Source of the DNA: Vicinamibacteria bacterium
Lineage (GTDB): Bacteria > Acidobacteriota > Vicinamibacteria > Fen-336
Direction: 5' to 3'
NCBI GenBank assembly: GCA_023701125.1
Contig: JAMPXO010000019.1
Span: forward strand, 1-57,353
Length of the DNA: 57,353 bases
Positions 17,708 to 27,741 of the stretch are shown here, piece by piece. Every line of letters begins with the position of its first letter. Position 1 is the stretch's first letter. A program made the translations under genes and the position numbers. Below the pieces are notes generated by a model that saw only the letters and a program-made list of their open reading frames with translations, made no database searches and was not told the DNA's origin.

Positions 17708-20065
17708 TTAGGCCGCGTCGCCCCGGCCGCTGGTCCCCGCCATGCGGCGGATCTCGCGGGCCAGTTCCTCGCGCGACAGGCCGCCCTTCTGCACGATCCG
17801 CTTGACCTGTCCGTCGAGCCGGGCGCGGTCCTCGTCGGTGACGTCCTTCGCCGTGACCACGACGACCGGGATGCCCGTCCACTCCGGCCGCTTGCGCAGC
17901 TCGGTCACGAACTCGAAACCGTCCATCTCCGGCATCATCAGGTCGAGCAGGATCAGCGACGGCATCCGTTCCGCCACACGTTGCAGGGCGACCTTGCCGT
18001 TCTCGGCCTCGGCGACGCTCCAGCCGTCGGCCTCCAGCGTGCGCCGCACCAGCTCGCGGGTGGCGGCGTCGTCCTCGACGACCAGCAACTGGCCACCCTC
18101 GTGCTTGTAGCGGCGCAGCAGGTTGGCCAGGCGGTCGCGGTCGATCGGCTTGGGCAGGTAGTCGGCGGCGCCCAGCGCGTGACCCATCTCCTGGTCGTCG
18201 ACCATGGTGATCATGATCACGGGGATGTGGGAGACCGTGTCGTCGCTCTTCAGGCTCTTCAGCACCGCCCAGCCGTCCATGCCGGGCATCAGCACGTCGA
18301 GCGTGATCACGTCGGGCTTCAGCTCGCGGGCGAGGCGCAGGCCCTCCTCGCCGTTGGGGGCGTGGACGACGTCGAAGCCCTCCTTGCCCAGGCCGCGGAT
18401 CATCAGGTCGGCCGCGTTGACGTCGTCGTCGATCACCAGCACCCGGGCCACCGGCCCGGAGCCGCTGGCGACGGCCGCGGCCACGGCGGCCGGCGCCGCT
18501 GCCGGCGCGACCGCGGGCGCCGCGTGCTCCGGGTGGGCCGGGGCGGGCGCGGGGTGCGGGGCGTGGGCCGCCTTCTCGCGCTTGTCGTGGACGACGCGCG
18601 GCACGCGGACGGTGAAGCACGAGCCGTGGCCGTAGTCGGAGGTGACGGTGATGTCGCCGCCCATCATCTGGCAGAAGCGGCGGCTGATCACCAGCCCGAG
18701 GCCGGTGCCGCCGTACTTGCGCGAGGTCGACGCGTCGGCCTGGACGAAGGCCTGGAACAGCTTGCCGAGCTGGTCGGGGGTCAGCCCGATGCCGGTGTCC
18801 TGGACCGAGAACTGCACCCACTCGAGGCCCGCCGCGTCGGTCTCCGCGGCCGCCGCCAGCGTGACCTTGCCGCGGTCGGTGAACTTGCTGGCGTTCGAGA
18901 GCAGGTTGAACAGCACCTGGCGCAGGCGGGTGATGTCCGCGTGCATGCGCCCGATGTCCGCCGGCATCTTGACCTCGAGCACGTTCGCGTTCTTGTCGAT
19001 CAGCGGCGCGATCGTCGACTTGACGTCGCCCACGAGCTGGCTGACGTCGAAGTCCTCGATGAACAGCTCCATCTTGCCGGACTCGATCTTCGACAGGTCG
19101 AGGATGTCGTTGATCAGCGCCAGCAGGTGCTTGCCCGCCGAGTGGATCTTCTTGAGGTCGGGCACGAAGTCGTCCTGGCCGACGTCCTCCGCCTCCTCCT
19201 GCAACATCTCGGAGTAGCCGATGATGGCGTTGAGCGGGGTGCGCAGCTCGTGGCTCATGTTGGCCAGGAACGCGCTCTTGGTGCGGTTGGCCTGCTCCGC
19301 GGCCTCCTTCGACACCATGAGCTCGTCGTTCTGGCTCTGGATCATGCCCATCATCTCGTTGAAGTTCTCGATCAGCAGCCCGAGCTCGTCGTTGGTGTCC
19401 TTGGTCGCGCGCAGCGTGAAGTCCTTCTCGCGCGAGACCCGGGTCTCGACCTCCACGAGGTGCAGCACCGGGCCCGAGATCACCGTCTGCAGCTTGCGCG
19501 AGAGCATCAGGCCGACCAGCGAGGCGAGCAGCACGATCAGCAGCAGGGCCGGGATCAGGCCGGCGCGGCGCTCCTCGAGCTCGCCGAGGTCGGAGCGGAT
19601 GTAGACGGTGCCGACCTTGCAGGTGGTGCCGCGCAGCAGGGTCGCGTCGCAGCCCTCGGCGTCGTCCTTGCGCGCCTCCATCGCGACGTACAGGCGGTCG
19701 TCGATGAAGGCGTGGCCCGCCTGCACCTTCAGCTCGCCGACTGCCGCGGACTCGCCGCGTCGGTACTCGGCGAACGGGGCGTTCTCCGCGTCGAGGATCG
19801 CCGCCGCCTCGATCCGCGGGTAGGCGCGCAGCGCGCCCAGCACCTGCTTGGCGCCTTCCTGGTCGCCGAAGTCGAGCGCCGCGGTGGCGTTGATCCCGAT
19901 CCCCTCCGCCACCAGCGAGAGGTCCTGGACCATCTTCTCCTTGAAGGTGACCTGGTCGTAGATCACCAGCGCGGCCGACGACAGCATCAGCGCGACCACG
20001 GTCGTGACCATCACGATCGCGGTCAGCTTGCCGCGGATGGAGAAGTTGCGGAGCAGGCGGCCCAT
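17708..20065 (-). CDS. Hybrid histidine kinase with CHASE8-like sensor and two receivers
   Basis: 785 aa. Order: TM1 (about 13-35), a periplasmic domain resembling the CHASE8 sensor of YfiN (36-165), TM2 (169-188), HAMP (190-245), HisKA with phosphorylatable H272 in [10 protein letters not shown], HATPase ([18 protein letters not shown]), an Ala/Pro/His-rich linker (495-535), REC1 (D590 in [14 protein letters not shown]639 in PKPID) and REC2 (D708 in [12 protein letters not shown]). There is no output domain, so REC2 or an outside partner must pass the signal on. The ATG overlaps the YfiR stop (TGATG), pointing to a joint YfiR-kinase module. Confidence 0.85.
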   Translation of the reverse strand: MGRLLRNFSIRGKLTAIVMVTTVVALMLSSAALVIYDQVTFKEKMVQDLSLVAEGIGINATAALDFGDQEGAKQVLGALRAYPRIEAAAILDAENAPFAEYRRGESAAVGELKVQAGHAFIDDRLYVAMEARKDDAEGCDATLLRGTTCKVGTVYIRSDLGELEERRAGLIPALLLIVLLASLVGLMLSRKLQTVISGPVLHLVEVETRVSREKDFTLRATKDTNDELGLLIENFNEMMGMIQSQNDELMVSKEAAEQANRTKSAFLANMSHELRTPLNAIIGYSEMLQEEAEDVGQDDFVPDLKKIHSAGKHLLALINDILDLSKIESGKMELFIEDFDVSQLVGDVKSTIAPLIDKNANVLEVKMPADIGRMHADITRLRQVLFNLLSNASKFTDRGKVTLAAAAETDAAGLEWVQFSVQDTGIGLTPDQLGKLFQAFVQADASTSRKYGGTGLGLVISRRFCQMMGGDITVTSDYGHGSCFTVRVPRVVHDKREKAAHAPHPAPAPAHPEHAAPAVAPAAAPAAVAAAVASGSGPVARVLVIDDDVNAADLMIRGLGKEGFDVVHAPNGEEGLRLARELKPDVITLDVLMPGMDGWAVLKSLKSDDTVSHIPVIMITMVDDQEMGHALGAADYLPKPIDRDRLANLLRRYKHEGGQLLVVEDDAATRELVRRTLEADGWSVAEAENGKVALQRVAERMPSLILLDLMMPEMDGFEFVTELRKRPEWTGIPVVVVTAKDVTDEDRARLDGQVKRIVQKGGLSREELAREIRRMAGTSGRGDAA

Positions 20066-20637
20066 CAGCGCACCACCTCGGCGATGCGCAGCAGGCTGGC
20101 GTCGAAGTCGCTGCCCTCGGCCTTGGAGGCCTCGAGGTTGATGTAGATCTGCGGCTTGCCCGAGCGCTCGCCGACGCCGACCGACAGGCCCTTCTTGACG
20201 TACTCGGGGATGCCGGTCAGGGTCGTGATCCGGCCGCCCTTGGCCAGCTTGACGATCGTCGGCAGGTTCTTGTCGTTGCCGGGACAAACGTAGAGCACGT
20301 TGATCCCCTTCTCCTTGACGATCGCCTCGAGACGGTCGGGGGTCGAGTACGGGATCTGCCAGTACTTGATCGGCAGCTTCTTGACCGTCTTGCCCGCGAA
20401 ACCGCTGAGGGTGGCGGACAGCGACTCCATCGCCGGCGCGGAGTCGGGGTCGGCGGCCGCGTAGACGATGCCGATCACGACCTCGCTGCCCGCCTTCGCC
20501 TCGAACTGGCGGTCGTAGGTCAGGATCTTGAGCAGGAGCGGCACCTGCTTCTCCGCGGTCAGGGCCATTTTTTCGGCGCGGGCCGGGGACGGCAGCAGCA
20601 CCAGCAGCCCGCACAGGGCAGCGGCGGCCACGCGCAT
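20065..20637 (-). CDS. YfiR family (DUF4154) periplasmic protein
   Basis: 190 aa with a signal peptide ([21 protein letters not shown], cut before EK). [57 protein letters not shown] and [26 protein letters not shown] match the YfiR fold. In Pseudomonas YfiR is a redox-sensitive repressor of the cyclase YfiN, acting on its CHASE8 periplasmic domain. Here the following gene carries such a domain on a histidine kinase, so YfiR probably controls that kinase. The start at 20637 is chosen because it gives a clean signal peptide; a start at 20667 would overlap the receptor gene. Confidence 0.8.
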   Translation of the reverse strand: MRVAAAALCGLLVLLPSPARAEKMALTAEKQVPLLLKILTYDRQFEAKAGSEVVIGIVYAAADPDSAPAMESLSATLSGFAGKTVKKLPIKYWQIPYSTPDRLEAIVKEKGINVLYVCPGNDKNLPTIVKLAKGGRITTLTGIPEYVKKGLSVGVGERSGKPQIYINLEASKAEGSDFDASLLRIAEVVR

Positions 20638-20647
20638 CACCCGCTGC

Positions 20648-22783
20648 CTAGAAGCGGAAGATCGCATGGACCTGGAAGGCGCGGCCGAGCCGCGGGTAAC
20701 CGGCCGGCACGCCGCCGACGGGCGAGGGGTCGAAGTACTCCTCGTCGAACAGGTTGGACACGAGGGCGGAGAAGTCCCAGCGCCGGAACAGCTCGCGGGT
20801 CTGCAGGTTCAACCGGGCCACCGTGCGGCTCTCCGTGTCGGCGCGGGAGTCGCCCGCCGCGCGCGGGCGCGCGCCCTGGTGGACGATCGTCGGCGAGATC
20901 ACGAAGCGGCCGAAGCGCAGAGCAGCGCCGGCGGTCGCGATCAGCTCGGGCACGTCCTCCACCGCCACGCCCGACCCGGTTTCGACCGTCTGCAGCGTGA
21001 CGTTGGCGAACACCGTGTGCTTCCCCACGGCGCCGCGGGCGTCGAACTCGAAGCCCTGCGCCTCGTAGTCCACGCCGGCGCGCACGAAGGTCGGCTGCTG
21101 CACGTCGTAGGGGGTCCGCGCCGGGCCCAGCGTGCCCTCCACCTTGTTGCTGAAGGCCACCGCCTCGACCGCCAGGCCCTTGACCGTGAAGCGCAGCCCG
21201 CCCTCGAGCTGGTCGTTGCGCTCGGCCTCCAGGGCCCCACCGCCGAACAGCCCGGGCAACTCGAACGAGGTCTCGGCGAAGCCCGGCAGCCGGTGGCCGC
21301 GAGCCCAGGCGCCGAACAGCGTCACGCCCTTCGGCAACACCACCACCGCGGCCAGCCGCGGGCTGACCAGCGTCTCCTCGAGGTCCTCGACGTCGTCGAC
21401 GCGAGCGCCGGCGTGCAGCCGCAGCGCGGAGTGCGGCTGCAGCAGCGCGTGGCCCCAGGCCGACGCGGTGCGGCGGCTGATCTCGGCGGTCACGCCGGGC
21501 AGCGGCGTCAACTCCTCGTAGATCAGGGACAGGTCGCGGTAGTCGACGTTGGCGTTGGCCTCGAGGTCGCTCGTGCGCTCGTCGCGCCAGGCGGCGCCGA
21601 CCAGGAAGCGGTGGGCGGCCACGGCCCGGCTCCAGGTGGCCTCCACGCCGAAGACGTGGGTCTGCAGCGAGGACTGGAACAGGATGCCCGACGGCAGCAC
21701 GATCTTGCCGTCCGGCTGGATCAGCTCGTAGCCGGGCGGGTACAGCTCGGCCAGCTCGCCGAAGCGACTCTGCACCCAGCTCGCCCGCACCTTCGCATCG
21801 CCGCCGCCGAACGTCCCGGCCCACGCGGGCGACAGCACCATCTGGCGATGGGTCAGCCGGTTCTGGACCGAGAGCGACTGGATCTCGCCGAAGCGGCCCC
21901 CGCCCTCCTGCTGCGTCACCAGCCAGTCGAGGGTGAAGCCGTTGCGGCCGAGCTGGTAGAAGGTCGTGAAGTTCTTGCGGTCGTCCGCGAGCTCGCCCGG
22001 GGCCTTCGAGAACAGGGTGTTGTCGTTCTCGTCGCGCACGGTCTGGGCGTCTCGCTCGACGACCAGGCCGGTCGTCTCGAAGTCGTCGTAGAGCAGGAAG
22101 CCGGCGACGTCGACGCCCTTGATCCGGCTGCCCATCTCCAGCGCGCCGGTCTTGTGCTCGAAGCTGCCGAGGCCGGCGGAGAGCCGCAGGCCGCGCAATT
22201 CGCCAAAAGCCCGGGTGTGGATGCTGACCACCGCCGACAGCGCGCGCGGGCCGTAGAGCGCCGCGGCCGGGCCGCGCAGCACCTCGACCCGGCCGACGTT
22301 GTCGAGCGGGATGTCGAGGTTGACCGCGGTCGCGCCGCCGTAGATCGGCTCGTTGAGCGGCACGTCGTTGTAGAGGATGAGCAGGCCGGAGGAGGAGGCG
22401 AAGGTCCGGTCGCGCAGGCCGCGGACCACGATCTGGTCCTGGCCGAGGGCGCCGAGGATCGCGTCGAAGCCGGGCACGGTGGCGAGCAGCTCGCGCAGCG
22501 TGCGCGCGCCCGAGTTGCGGATCGCCTCGTCGTCGAACAGGGTGACGGCACCCGGCGCCTCGGACAGCGGCACCGCGAAGCCGCTCGCGACGCGGACCTC
22601 GACGACGTCGGCCTCGAGCAGTGCACCGAGGTCGAGCTCGTCGAAGTCGCTGAAGAAGCCAGCCTTCTGCAGCTCCTTCGCGGAGACCTGCTGCTGGGCG
22701 CCGGCAGGCGCAGCCAGGGCGCCGAGGGCGAGCCCCAGGGCCAGGATGCGGGCGGCGGTGCTGGTCGACAGCGGCTGGGTCAT
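20648..22783 (-). CDS. TonB-dependent outer-membrane receptor
   Basis: 711 aa with a signal peptide (to about 29, APAGAQQ). The plug domain spans about 55-185 (VEVRVASGF, APGAVTLFDDEAIRNSGA, LRELLATVPGF, IVVRGLRDR, VGRVEVLRGPAAALYGP). A beta-barrel follows and ends in aromatic F (HAIFRF). It imports a large ligand such as a siderophore, cobalamin or sugar, which cannot be named. It is the first gene of an operon with YfiR and the CHASE8 kinase, so it may supply or sense a signal for them. Confidence 0.88.
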   Translation of the reverse strand: MTQPLSTSTAARILALGLALGALAAPAGAQQQVSAKELQKAGFFSDFDELDLGALLEADVVEVRVASGFAVPLSEAPGAVTLFDDEAIRNSGARTLRELLATVPGFDAILGALGQDQIVVRGLRDRTFASSSGLLILYNDVPLNEPIYGGATAVNLDIPLDNVGRVEVLRGPAAALYGPRALSAVVSIHTRAFGELRGLRLSAGLGSFEHKTGALEMGSRIKGVDVAGFLLYDDFETTGLVVERDAQTVRDENDNTLFSKAPGELADDRKNFTTFYQLGRNGFTLDWLVTQQEGGGRFGEIQSLSVQNRLTHRQMVLSPAWAGTFGGGDAKVRASWVQSRFGELAELYPPGYELIQPDGKIVLPSGILFQSSLQTHVFGVEATWSRAVAAHRFLVGAAWRDERTSDLEANANVDYRDLSLIYEELTPLPGVTAEISRRTASAWGHALLQPHSALRLHAGARVDDVEDLEETLVSPRLAAVVVLPKGVTLFGAWARGHRLPGFAETSFELPGLFGGGALEAERNDQLEGGLRFTVKGLAVEAVAFSNKVEGTLGPARTPYDVQQPTFVRAGVDYEAQGFEFDARGAVGKHTVFANVTLQTVETGSGVAVEDVPELIATAGAALRFGRFVISPTIVHQGARPRAAGDSRADTESRTVARLNLQTRELFRRWDFSALVSNLFDEEYFDPSPVGGVPAGYPRLGRAFQVHAIFRF

Positions 22784-22842
22784 TCCCTCCGCATCCCCCG
22801 TCAGGACGCGCGTGCTCTTTCTATTCGTTCGGCCCGTCGGCT

Positions 22843-22856
22843 CAGTCGTTCGACTG
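22843..22856. promoter_or_regulatory. Palindrome at the transcription start of the TonB receptor operon
   Basis: CAGTCGTTCGACTG, a perfect 6-bp inverted repeat with a 2-nt centre, lies about 5 nt after the predicted start site. It could be an operator or a hairpin at the 5' end of the mRNA (or the kynA 3' end). Confidence 0.45.
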
Positions 22857-22867
22857 GAAGTCCCGGA

Positions 22868-22895
22868 ATTCTATCGGCACGCCCCCGGGTGTCAA
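22868..22895 (-). promoter_or_regulatory. Promoter of the TonB receptor operon
   Basis: Minus strand: TTGACA (22890-22895), 16-bp spacer, TAGAAT (22868-22873). The -35 overlaps the kynA stop codon. Transcription would start near 22861, leaving a leader of about 78 nt. Confidence 0.78.
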
Positions 22896-23671
22896 CGCGG
22901 GCCCGGGGCCGGCTCGGCGCCCAGCCGCGTGCGCGCCTGCCACAGCTCCGGGAAGCCGCGCTTGGAAAGCGTGCTCGACAGGTAGCCGACGCCGTCGCTG
23001 CCGCCCGTGCCGCGCTTGGCGCCGATCATGCGCTCCACCATCTGGACGTGGTGGAAGCGCCACAGCGCCAGGCACTCGTCGATCTCGATCATCACCTCGA
23101 ACAGCGCGACCAGCTCGGCCTGCGCCTCACCGGCTTCGTAGGCGGCGACCACCGCGTCGAGCCGGCCCTCCGCGCCCGACAGGTCGAAGCCGCGGGCGCG
23201 CAACGCCGTGTCCACCGCGTCCATCAGCGTCGGCCCGAGCAGCCGCGCCTCGAGCCGCGCGCGCTCCTCCGGGTTGCAATCGATCGACTGCAGCACCCGC
23301 GGGTCCTTCATGCCGAGCGCGAACTCCAGCTCGCGGAACTGCACCGACTGGAAGCCCGAGGCCGGGTTCAGCACCTGGCGGAAGCCGAGGAAGTCCTGCG
23401 GCCGCATCGTCTCCAGCACGCGAATCTGGTGGACCAGCAGGCGCTGGATCTCGACCACCCGCCGCAGCAGCCGCGCGGCCTCGCCCACCTCGTTGCGGCG
23501 CGCGGCTGAGGCGGCGTGGTCGACCTCGTGCAGCACCTGCTTGAACCACAGCTCGTAGACCTGGTGGATGACGATGAACAGCGTCTCGTCGTGGTGGGCG
23601 GGCTGCGAGCGGCACTCCTGCAGGCCGAGCAGCTCCGGCACCTTCAGGTAGCGGCCGTAAGTGAGGGACAT
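22892..23671 (-). CDS. kynA: Tryptophan 2,3-dioxygenase
   Basis: A 259 aa haem enzyme opening the indole ring of L-Trp to N-formylkynurenine. The pattern is complete: [16 protein letters not shown] (3-18), [20 protein letters not shown] (26-45), [21 protein letters not shown], and [20 protein letters not shown] with the haem-ligand His. No other kynurenine genes are in the window. TACCAT lies 8 nt before the ATG and there is no Shine-Dalgarno, so the mRNA may be leaderless. It is transcribed away from top6B. Confidence 0.95.
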   Translation of the reverse strand: MSLTYGRYLKVPELLGLQECRSQPAHHDETLFIVIHQVYELWFKQVLHEVDHAASAARRNEVGEAARLLRRVVEIQRLLVHQIRVLETMRPQDFLGFRQVLNPASGFQSVQFRELEFALGMKDPRVLQSIDCNPEERARLEARLLGPTLMDAVDTALRARGFDLSGAEGRLDAVVAAYEAGEAQAELVALFEVMIEIDECLALWRFHHVQMVERMIGAKRGTGGSDGVGYLSSTLSKRGFPELWQARTRLGAEPAPGPR

Positions 23672-23782
23672 GGAACGACATGGTACTCCGGGCGGCCCGG
23701 GTCCGAGCTGAGGTGGACCGGGGGTGACGGTGGCACCCTGCTAAGATCCCGCGCCGTTTTACCGTCGAGGAGTGCGAAGAGT

Positions 23783-25522
23783 TTGGCCAAGGAGAAAGCG
23801 GGCCGGCGCGCGGCGCTGCCCCAGATGGACCTGTTCAGCGCGGCCGCGTCCAGCGCGACCGCCGTCAAGCCGGAGCCCGCAGCGCCGGCCCCCGACCAGC
23901 CCGAGCCCGGCCCGGCCGCCGCGGTGGCCGTCGCGCCCGAGACGGCCGCGAAGGCACCGCGCCGGCAGACGGCGACGGCGGAGTCGCTGGCCGAGCGCCA
24001 GCGCGAGATCTCGGTCTCCGAGTTCTTCGTCAAGAACCGCCACCTGCTCGGCTTCGACAACCCGCAGAAGGCGCTGCTGACCGCCGTCCGCGAGTGCGTC
24101 GACAACTCGCTCGACGCCTGCGGCGACGCCGGCATCCTGCCCTCGCTGCGGATCGAGATCGTCCAGCTCGCCGAGGACCGCTTCAAAATCGCGGTCGAGG
24201 ACAACGGCCCCGGCATCGTCCGCGCCCAGATCCCGAAGGTGTTCGGCAAGCTGCTGTACGGCTCCAAGTTCCACACCATGAAGCAGCAGCGCGGCCAGCA
24301 GGGAATCGGCGTCTCGGCCGCCGGCATGTACGGCCAGCTCACCACCGGCAAGCCGGTGCTGATCTCCAGCCGCACGTCGCCGCAGGCCCCCGCCCACTAC
24401 TTCGAGGTCACGGTCGACACCCGCAAGAACCAGCCGCTCGTGCTCAAGGACGAGAAGCGGGAGTGGGTCAAGGACCACGGCACCCGGGTCGAGATCGAGC
24501 TGCAGGCGACCTACAAGAAGGGCCGCCGCTCGGTCGACGACTACGTCGAGCAGACCGCGATTGCCAACCCCCACGCCGAGATCACCTACCACCCGCCCGG
24601 CGGCGAGGTGCTGCACTACGCGCGGGCCGTCGAGGCGCTGCCCGAGGAGCCGCGCGAGATCAAGCCGCATCCCTACGGCGTCGAACTCGGGATGCTGATG
24701 CGGATGCTGCAGGACACGCCGGCGAAGCAGCTGGGCCTGGCGCTCAAGCACGACTTCTCGCGGGTCACCGACAAGGTCGTGTCCGAGGTCGTCAAGGCCG
24801 CGGGCGTCACCGCCTCGACCCGGCCGCGCGACCTGTCGACGCCGGCGATCGAGAAGCTGCACAAGGCGCTGCAGGCCGTGAAGCTGATGGCGCCGCCGAC
24901 CAACTGCCTGTCGCCGATCGGCGAGGAGGCGATCCGCGCGGGCCTGCAGAAGCGGATCCAGGCCGACTGGTACGAGGCCGTCACCCGGCCACCCGCCGTC
25001 TACCGCGGCAACCCGTTCCAGGTCGAGGTCGGCCTCGCCTACGGCGGCAGCCTGCCGGGCGACGAGCTGGCGGAGATGTACCGCCTCGCCAACCGCGTGC
25101 CGCTGCAGTACCAGGCCTCGGCCTGCGCGATCACCAAGGCGGTGCTGTCGGTCGACTGGCGCGGCTACGGCCTGCAGATGTCGAAAGGCGCGCTGCCGAG
25201 CGGACCGCTGGTGCTGATGGTGCACATCGCCTCGGTGTGGGTGCCGTTCACCTCCGAGTCGAAGGAGGCGATCGCCGCCTACCCCGAGATCGTCAAGGAG
25301 CTGCGGCTGGCGCTGATGGAGGTCGGGCGCAAGCTGGCCTCCCACATCCGCCACCGCCGCAAGGTCACCGACGAGATGAAGAAGCGCTCGTACATCGACA
25401 AGTTCATCCCCCACATCGGCATCGCGCTGAAGGAGATCCTGGCGCTGTCGGACAAGCAGGAGCAGTCCGTGCTGGTCCACCTGCGCGACACCCTCGAGCG
25501 GAGTCGCGAGCCGATCGCGTGA
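23783..25522 (+). CDS. top6B: DNA topoisomerase VI subunit B
   Basis: A 579 aa ATPase subunit of the type IIB topoisomerase, which passes one DNA duplex through another. An Ala/Pro-rich tail (15-70) precedes the GHKL fold: [10 protein letters not shown] with catalytic E104 and N108, VEDNGPGI (138-145), and the ATP lid [15 protein letters not shown] (171-185). A helix-two-turn-helix part follows, then the transducer domain ([54 protein letters not shown]). TTG at 23783 is chosen because GAGGAG sits 10 nt upstream; ATG at 23825 is possible. Subunit A is 2.2 kb downstream. Topo VI is mainly archaeal and plant and is rare in bacteria. Confidence 0.92.
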   Translation: MAKEKAGRRAALPQMDLFSAAASSATAVKPEPAAPAPDQPEPGPAAAVAVAPETAAKAPRRQTATAESLAERQREISVSEFFVKNRHLLGFDNPQKALLTAVRECVDNSLDACGDAGILPSLRIEIVQLAEDRFKIAVEDNGPGIVRAQIPKVFGKLLYGSKFHTMKQQRGQQGIGVSAAGMYGQLTTGKPVLISSRTSPQAPAHYFEVTVDTRKNQPLVLKDEKREWVKDHGTRVEIELQATYKKGRRSVDDYVEQTAIANPHAEITYHPPGGEVLHYARAVEALPEEPREIKPHPYGVELGMLMRMLQDTPAKQLGLALKHDFSRVTDKVVSEVVKAAGVTASTRPRDLSTPAIEKLHKALQAVKLMAPPTNCLSPIGEEAIRAGLQKRIQADWYEAVTRPPAVYRGNPFQVEVGLAYGGSLPGDELAEMYRLANRVPLQYQASACAITKAVLSVDWRGYGLQMSKGALPSGPLVLMVHIASVWVPFTSESKEAIAAYPEIVKELRLALMEVGRKLASHIRHRRKVTDEMKKRSYIDKFIPHIGIALKEILALSDKQEQSVLVHLRDTLERSREPIA

Positions 25523-26643
25523 TCTCCGGTGCGGCCGGCCGCTGCACGCGCGCCGTGCTGGCCGCGCTCGCGCTGGCGCTCGCACTGGCGGCGGCGCCAG
25601 CCCGCGGCCAGGAGGCGGGAGCCGTCCACGCCCCCGCGCGAAGCGAGGCCGTCGCTGCCCGGGTCGCCCTCGAGCGCCTGCGGCTGGGGCTGCCGGCGCT
25701 CGCGGCCGGGCGGCTCGACGCGGGCCGGATCGAGGTCGCGGCGGCGGGCTACGCGGACGTCGAGCACGACGCTCCCGCCACCACCGCCACCCGCTTCCGG
25801 CTGGCCTCGGTCTCGAAGCCGCTGACCGCCGTGCTCACCCTGCGCCTCGTCGAAGAGGGCCGGCTCGACCTCGACGCCGACGTGCGCCGCCTCGGCGGCC
25901 CGCTGGCCGCGCTGCGGCAGCCGATCACGGTCCGCGAACTGTTGGCCCACACCGCCGGCGTCCGCCACTACCGCGGCGACGAGATGGCCTCGACCCGGAC
26001 CTACCCGGACCTCCAGGCCGCGCTGCCGATCTTCCTGGCCGACCCGCTGGTCGCGGCTCCCGGCCTGCGCCACGTCTACACGACGTACGGTTACACGCTG
26101 CTCGGCGTCGCGATCGAGCGCGCCGCCGGCGAACCGTACTTCGACGCACTGCGGCACCGGGTGCTGGAGCCGGCCGGGATGGCGCAAACGGTCGTCGACG
26201 CCCAGGCCGCGCTGATCCCCGGCCGCGCCCGCGGCTACCGCCGCACCGCGGACGGCGCCCTGGCCAACGCCCACCTCGCCGACACCTCGTACAAGGTCCC
26301 GGGCGGCGGCCTGCTCTCGACCACGGGCGACCTGCTGCTGTTCGCGAGCGCCCTGCTGGAGGGGCGCCTGCTGCGCGAGGAGACGCTGCAGGCGATGTGG
26401 TCCCCGGCCCGCACCCGCGACGGCGCGGAGTTCCCCTACGGCCTCGGCTGGAGCCTGGCTCGCGACGGGGACCAGCTCGTCGTGTACCACACCGGGGCCC
26501 AGCAGGGCGCCTCCACGCTGCTCTGGATCGAGCCCGGGCCACGGCGCGCGGCGGTGGCGCTGACCAATCTCGAGGGCCAGCGCAACGGATTGATGGACCT
26601 CGCCCGCGGGCTGCTGGCGCCCGCGCCGGCGCCCGTTCCTTGA
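25519..26643 (+). CDS. Serine hydrolase of the beta-lactamase (class C/DD-peptidase) family
   Basis: 374 aa with a signal peptide (to about 30, AAAPARGQ), so exported. Active-site motifs are SxxK at S97-V-S-K100 ([12 protein letters not shown]), a YxN-like [10 protein letters not shown] in which Asn is replaced by Gly, and HTGAQQG in the place of KTG. The family includes esterases, D-amino peptidases and class C beta-lactamases; the substrate is unknown. The GTG start overlaps the top6B stop (GTGA), so it is cotranslated with the topoisomerase subunit although no functional link is obvious. Confidence 0.82.
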   Translation: MISGAAGRCTRAVLAALALALALAAAPARGQEAGAVHAPARSEAVAARVALERLRLGLPALAAGRLDAGRIEVAAAGYADVEHDAPATTATRFRLASVSKPLTAVLTLRLVEEGRLDLDADVRRLGGPLAALRQPITVRELLAHTAGVRHYRGDEMASTRTYPDLQAALPIFLADPLVAAPGLRHVYTTYGYTLLGVAIERAAGEPYFDALRHRVLEPAGMAQTVVDAQAALIPGRARGYRRTADGALANAHLADTSYKVPGGGLLSTTGDLLLFASALLEGRLLREETLQAMWSPARTRDGAEFPYGLGWSLARDGDQLVVYHTGAQQGASTLLWIEPGPRRAAVALTNLEGQRNGLMDLARGLLAPAPAPVP

Positions 26644-26668
26644 CACTGCCCTGACCTCGCCTTAGGCT
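26640..26668 (+). promoter_or_regulatory. Promoter of the TPR/cyclic nucleotide gene
   Basis: TTGACA (26640-26645), 17-bp spacer, TAGGCT (26663-26668). Only 8 nt separate the -10 from the ATG at 26677, and no Shine-Dalgarno is present, so the transcript should be leaderless or nearly so. Confidence 0.75.
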
Positions 26669-26676
26669 GGCGCGCG

Positions 26677-27708
26677 ATGGTCCTTTCCTGGTTTGGCGGA
26701 GCCGCCCCCAAGGGCGTGAGTGTCGACGACCTGATCGCCAAGAAGAAGTACGGCCAGGCCGTCGAGCTGTTGCTCGAACAATTCAAGCAGGGCGCTCGCG
26801 ACGCGCGCCTGCGGATGCAGCTCGCGGACGTGATGGTGCTGTCCGGCAAGGGCAAGGAAGCCGTCCCGATCCTGCAGGGCCTGGCCGACGAGTACGCCGC
26901 CGAGGGCTTCGCCGCCAAGGCCATCGCGGTGCTCAAGAAGATCGAGAAGATCCAGCCCGGCCGCGCCGACGTGGCCAACAAGCTGGCCTCCCAGGTCGAG
27001 AAGAAGAAGAGCGACGCGCCGTCCACGCAGAGCTTCCGCGCTCCCGCCATGCCCGAGTTCGGGATGGAGGAGATCGGCATGGAGGCCGAGCCCGTGGCCG
27101 CGCCGGTGGCGGCCGCGCCGACTCCCGCTCCCCAGCCGCGGCCGACGCCCGCGCCGCCGCCGGCGGTGCCGGACGACCTGCTCGCGATCCCCGTCCTCGA
27201 GCCGGAGCCCGCCGCCGCGTCGGAGATGGGCGACGGGTTCCTGGAGGACTCGCTGCTGGGCGTGATCCAGGAGGCGCTCGCCGCGCCCTCGTCGCAGGCC
27301 CCGGCGCCGCAGCGCGAGTTCGTCGCCTCGCCGCTGTTCTCCGAGTTCTCGCAGGACGAACTGGTGGCGGTGATCGAGGGCCTGGAGCTGATCGCCTTCG
27401 ACGCCGGCGACATCGTCATCTCGCAGGGCGAGCCCGGCAACAGCGTGTTCATCCTCACCACGGGCATGGTCAAGGCCTTCGTCCGCGACCAGAACGGCCG
27501 CAACGTCAAGGTCCGCGAGATGGCCGAGGGCGCCTTCTTCGGCGAGATCTCGATCCTGACCGGGGCCCCGCGCACCGCCACCGTCACGGCCGCCAGCCCG
27601 TGCGAGATGCTGGTGCTGGACCGGCCCACGCTCGACCGCATCTGCGCGGACAAGCCGCGCGTGATGGAGGTCCTGCAGGAGTTCCACCGCCAGCGCACCG
27701 CCTCGTAA
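26677..27708 (+). CDS. TPR-like and cyclic nucleotide-binding domain protein
   Basis: 343 aa. The N terminus (10-110) has helical TPR-like repeats (KKYGQAVELLLEQFKQGARD, EGFAAKAIAVLKKIEKIQPG). A Pro/Ala-rich linker (130-170) follows. The C terminus (about 213-335) is a CRP-type beta-barrel with the phosphate cassette FFGEISILTGAPRTATVTA, including the Arg needed for cAMP/cGMP. No DNA-binding domain follows, so it is a sensor or scaffold and not a CRP regulator. It has its own promoter within the top6 cluster, 33 bp before top6A. Confidence 0.85.
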   Translation: MVLSWFGGAAPKGVSVDDLIAKKKYGQAVELLLEQFKQGARDARLRMQLADVMVLSGKGKEAVPILQGLADEYAAEGFAAKAIAVLKKIEKIQPGRADVANKLASQVEKKKSDAPSTQSFRAPAMPEFGMEEIGMEAEPVAAPVAAAPTPAPQPRPTPAPPPAVPDDLLAIPVLEPEPAAASEMGDGFLEDSLLGVIQEALAAPSSQAPAPQREFVASPLFSEFSQDELVAVIEGLELIAFDAGDIVISQGEPGNSVFILTTGMVKAFVRDQNGRNVKVREMAEGAFFGEISILTGAPRTATVTAASPCEMLVLDRPTLDRICADKPRVMEVLQEFHRQRTAS

Positions 27709-27741
27709 GAGGCACCCTTTTCCGGAGGCCGAAAAGTCCCC

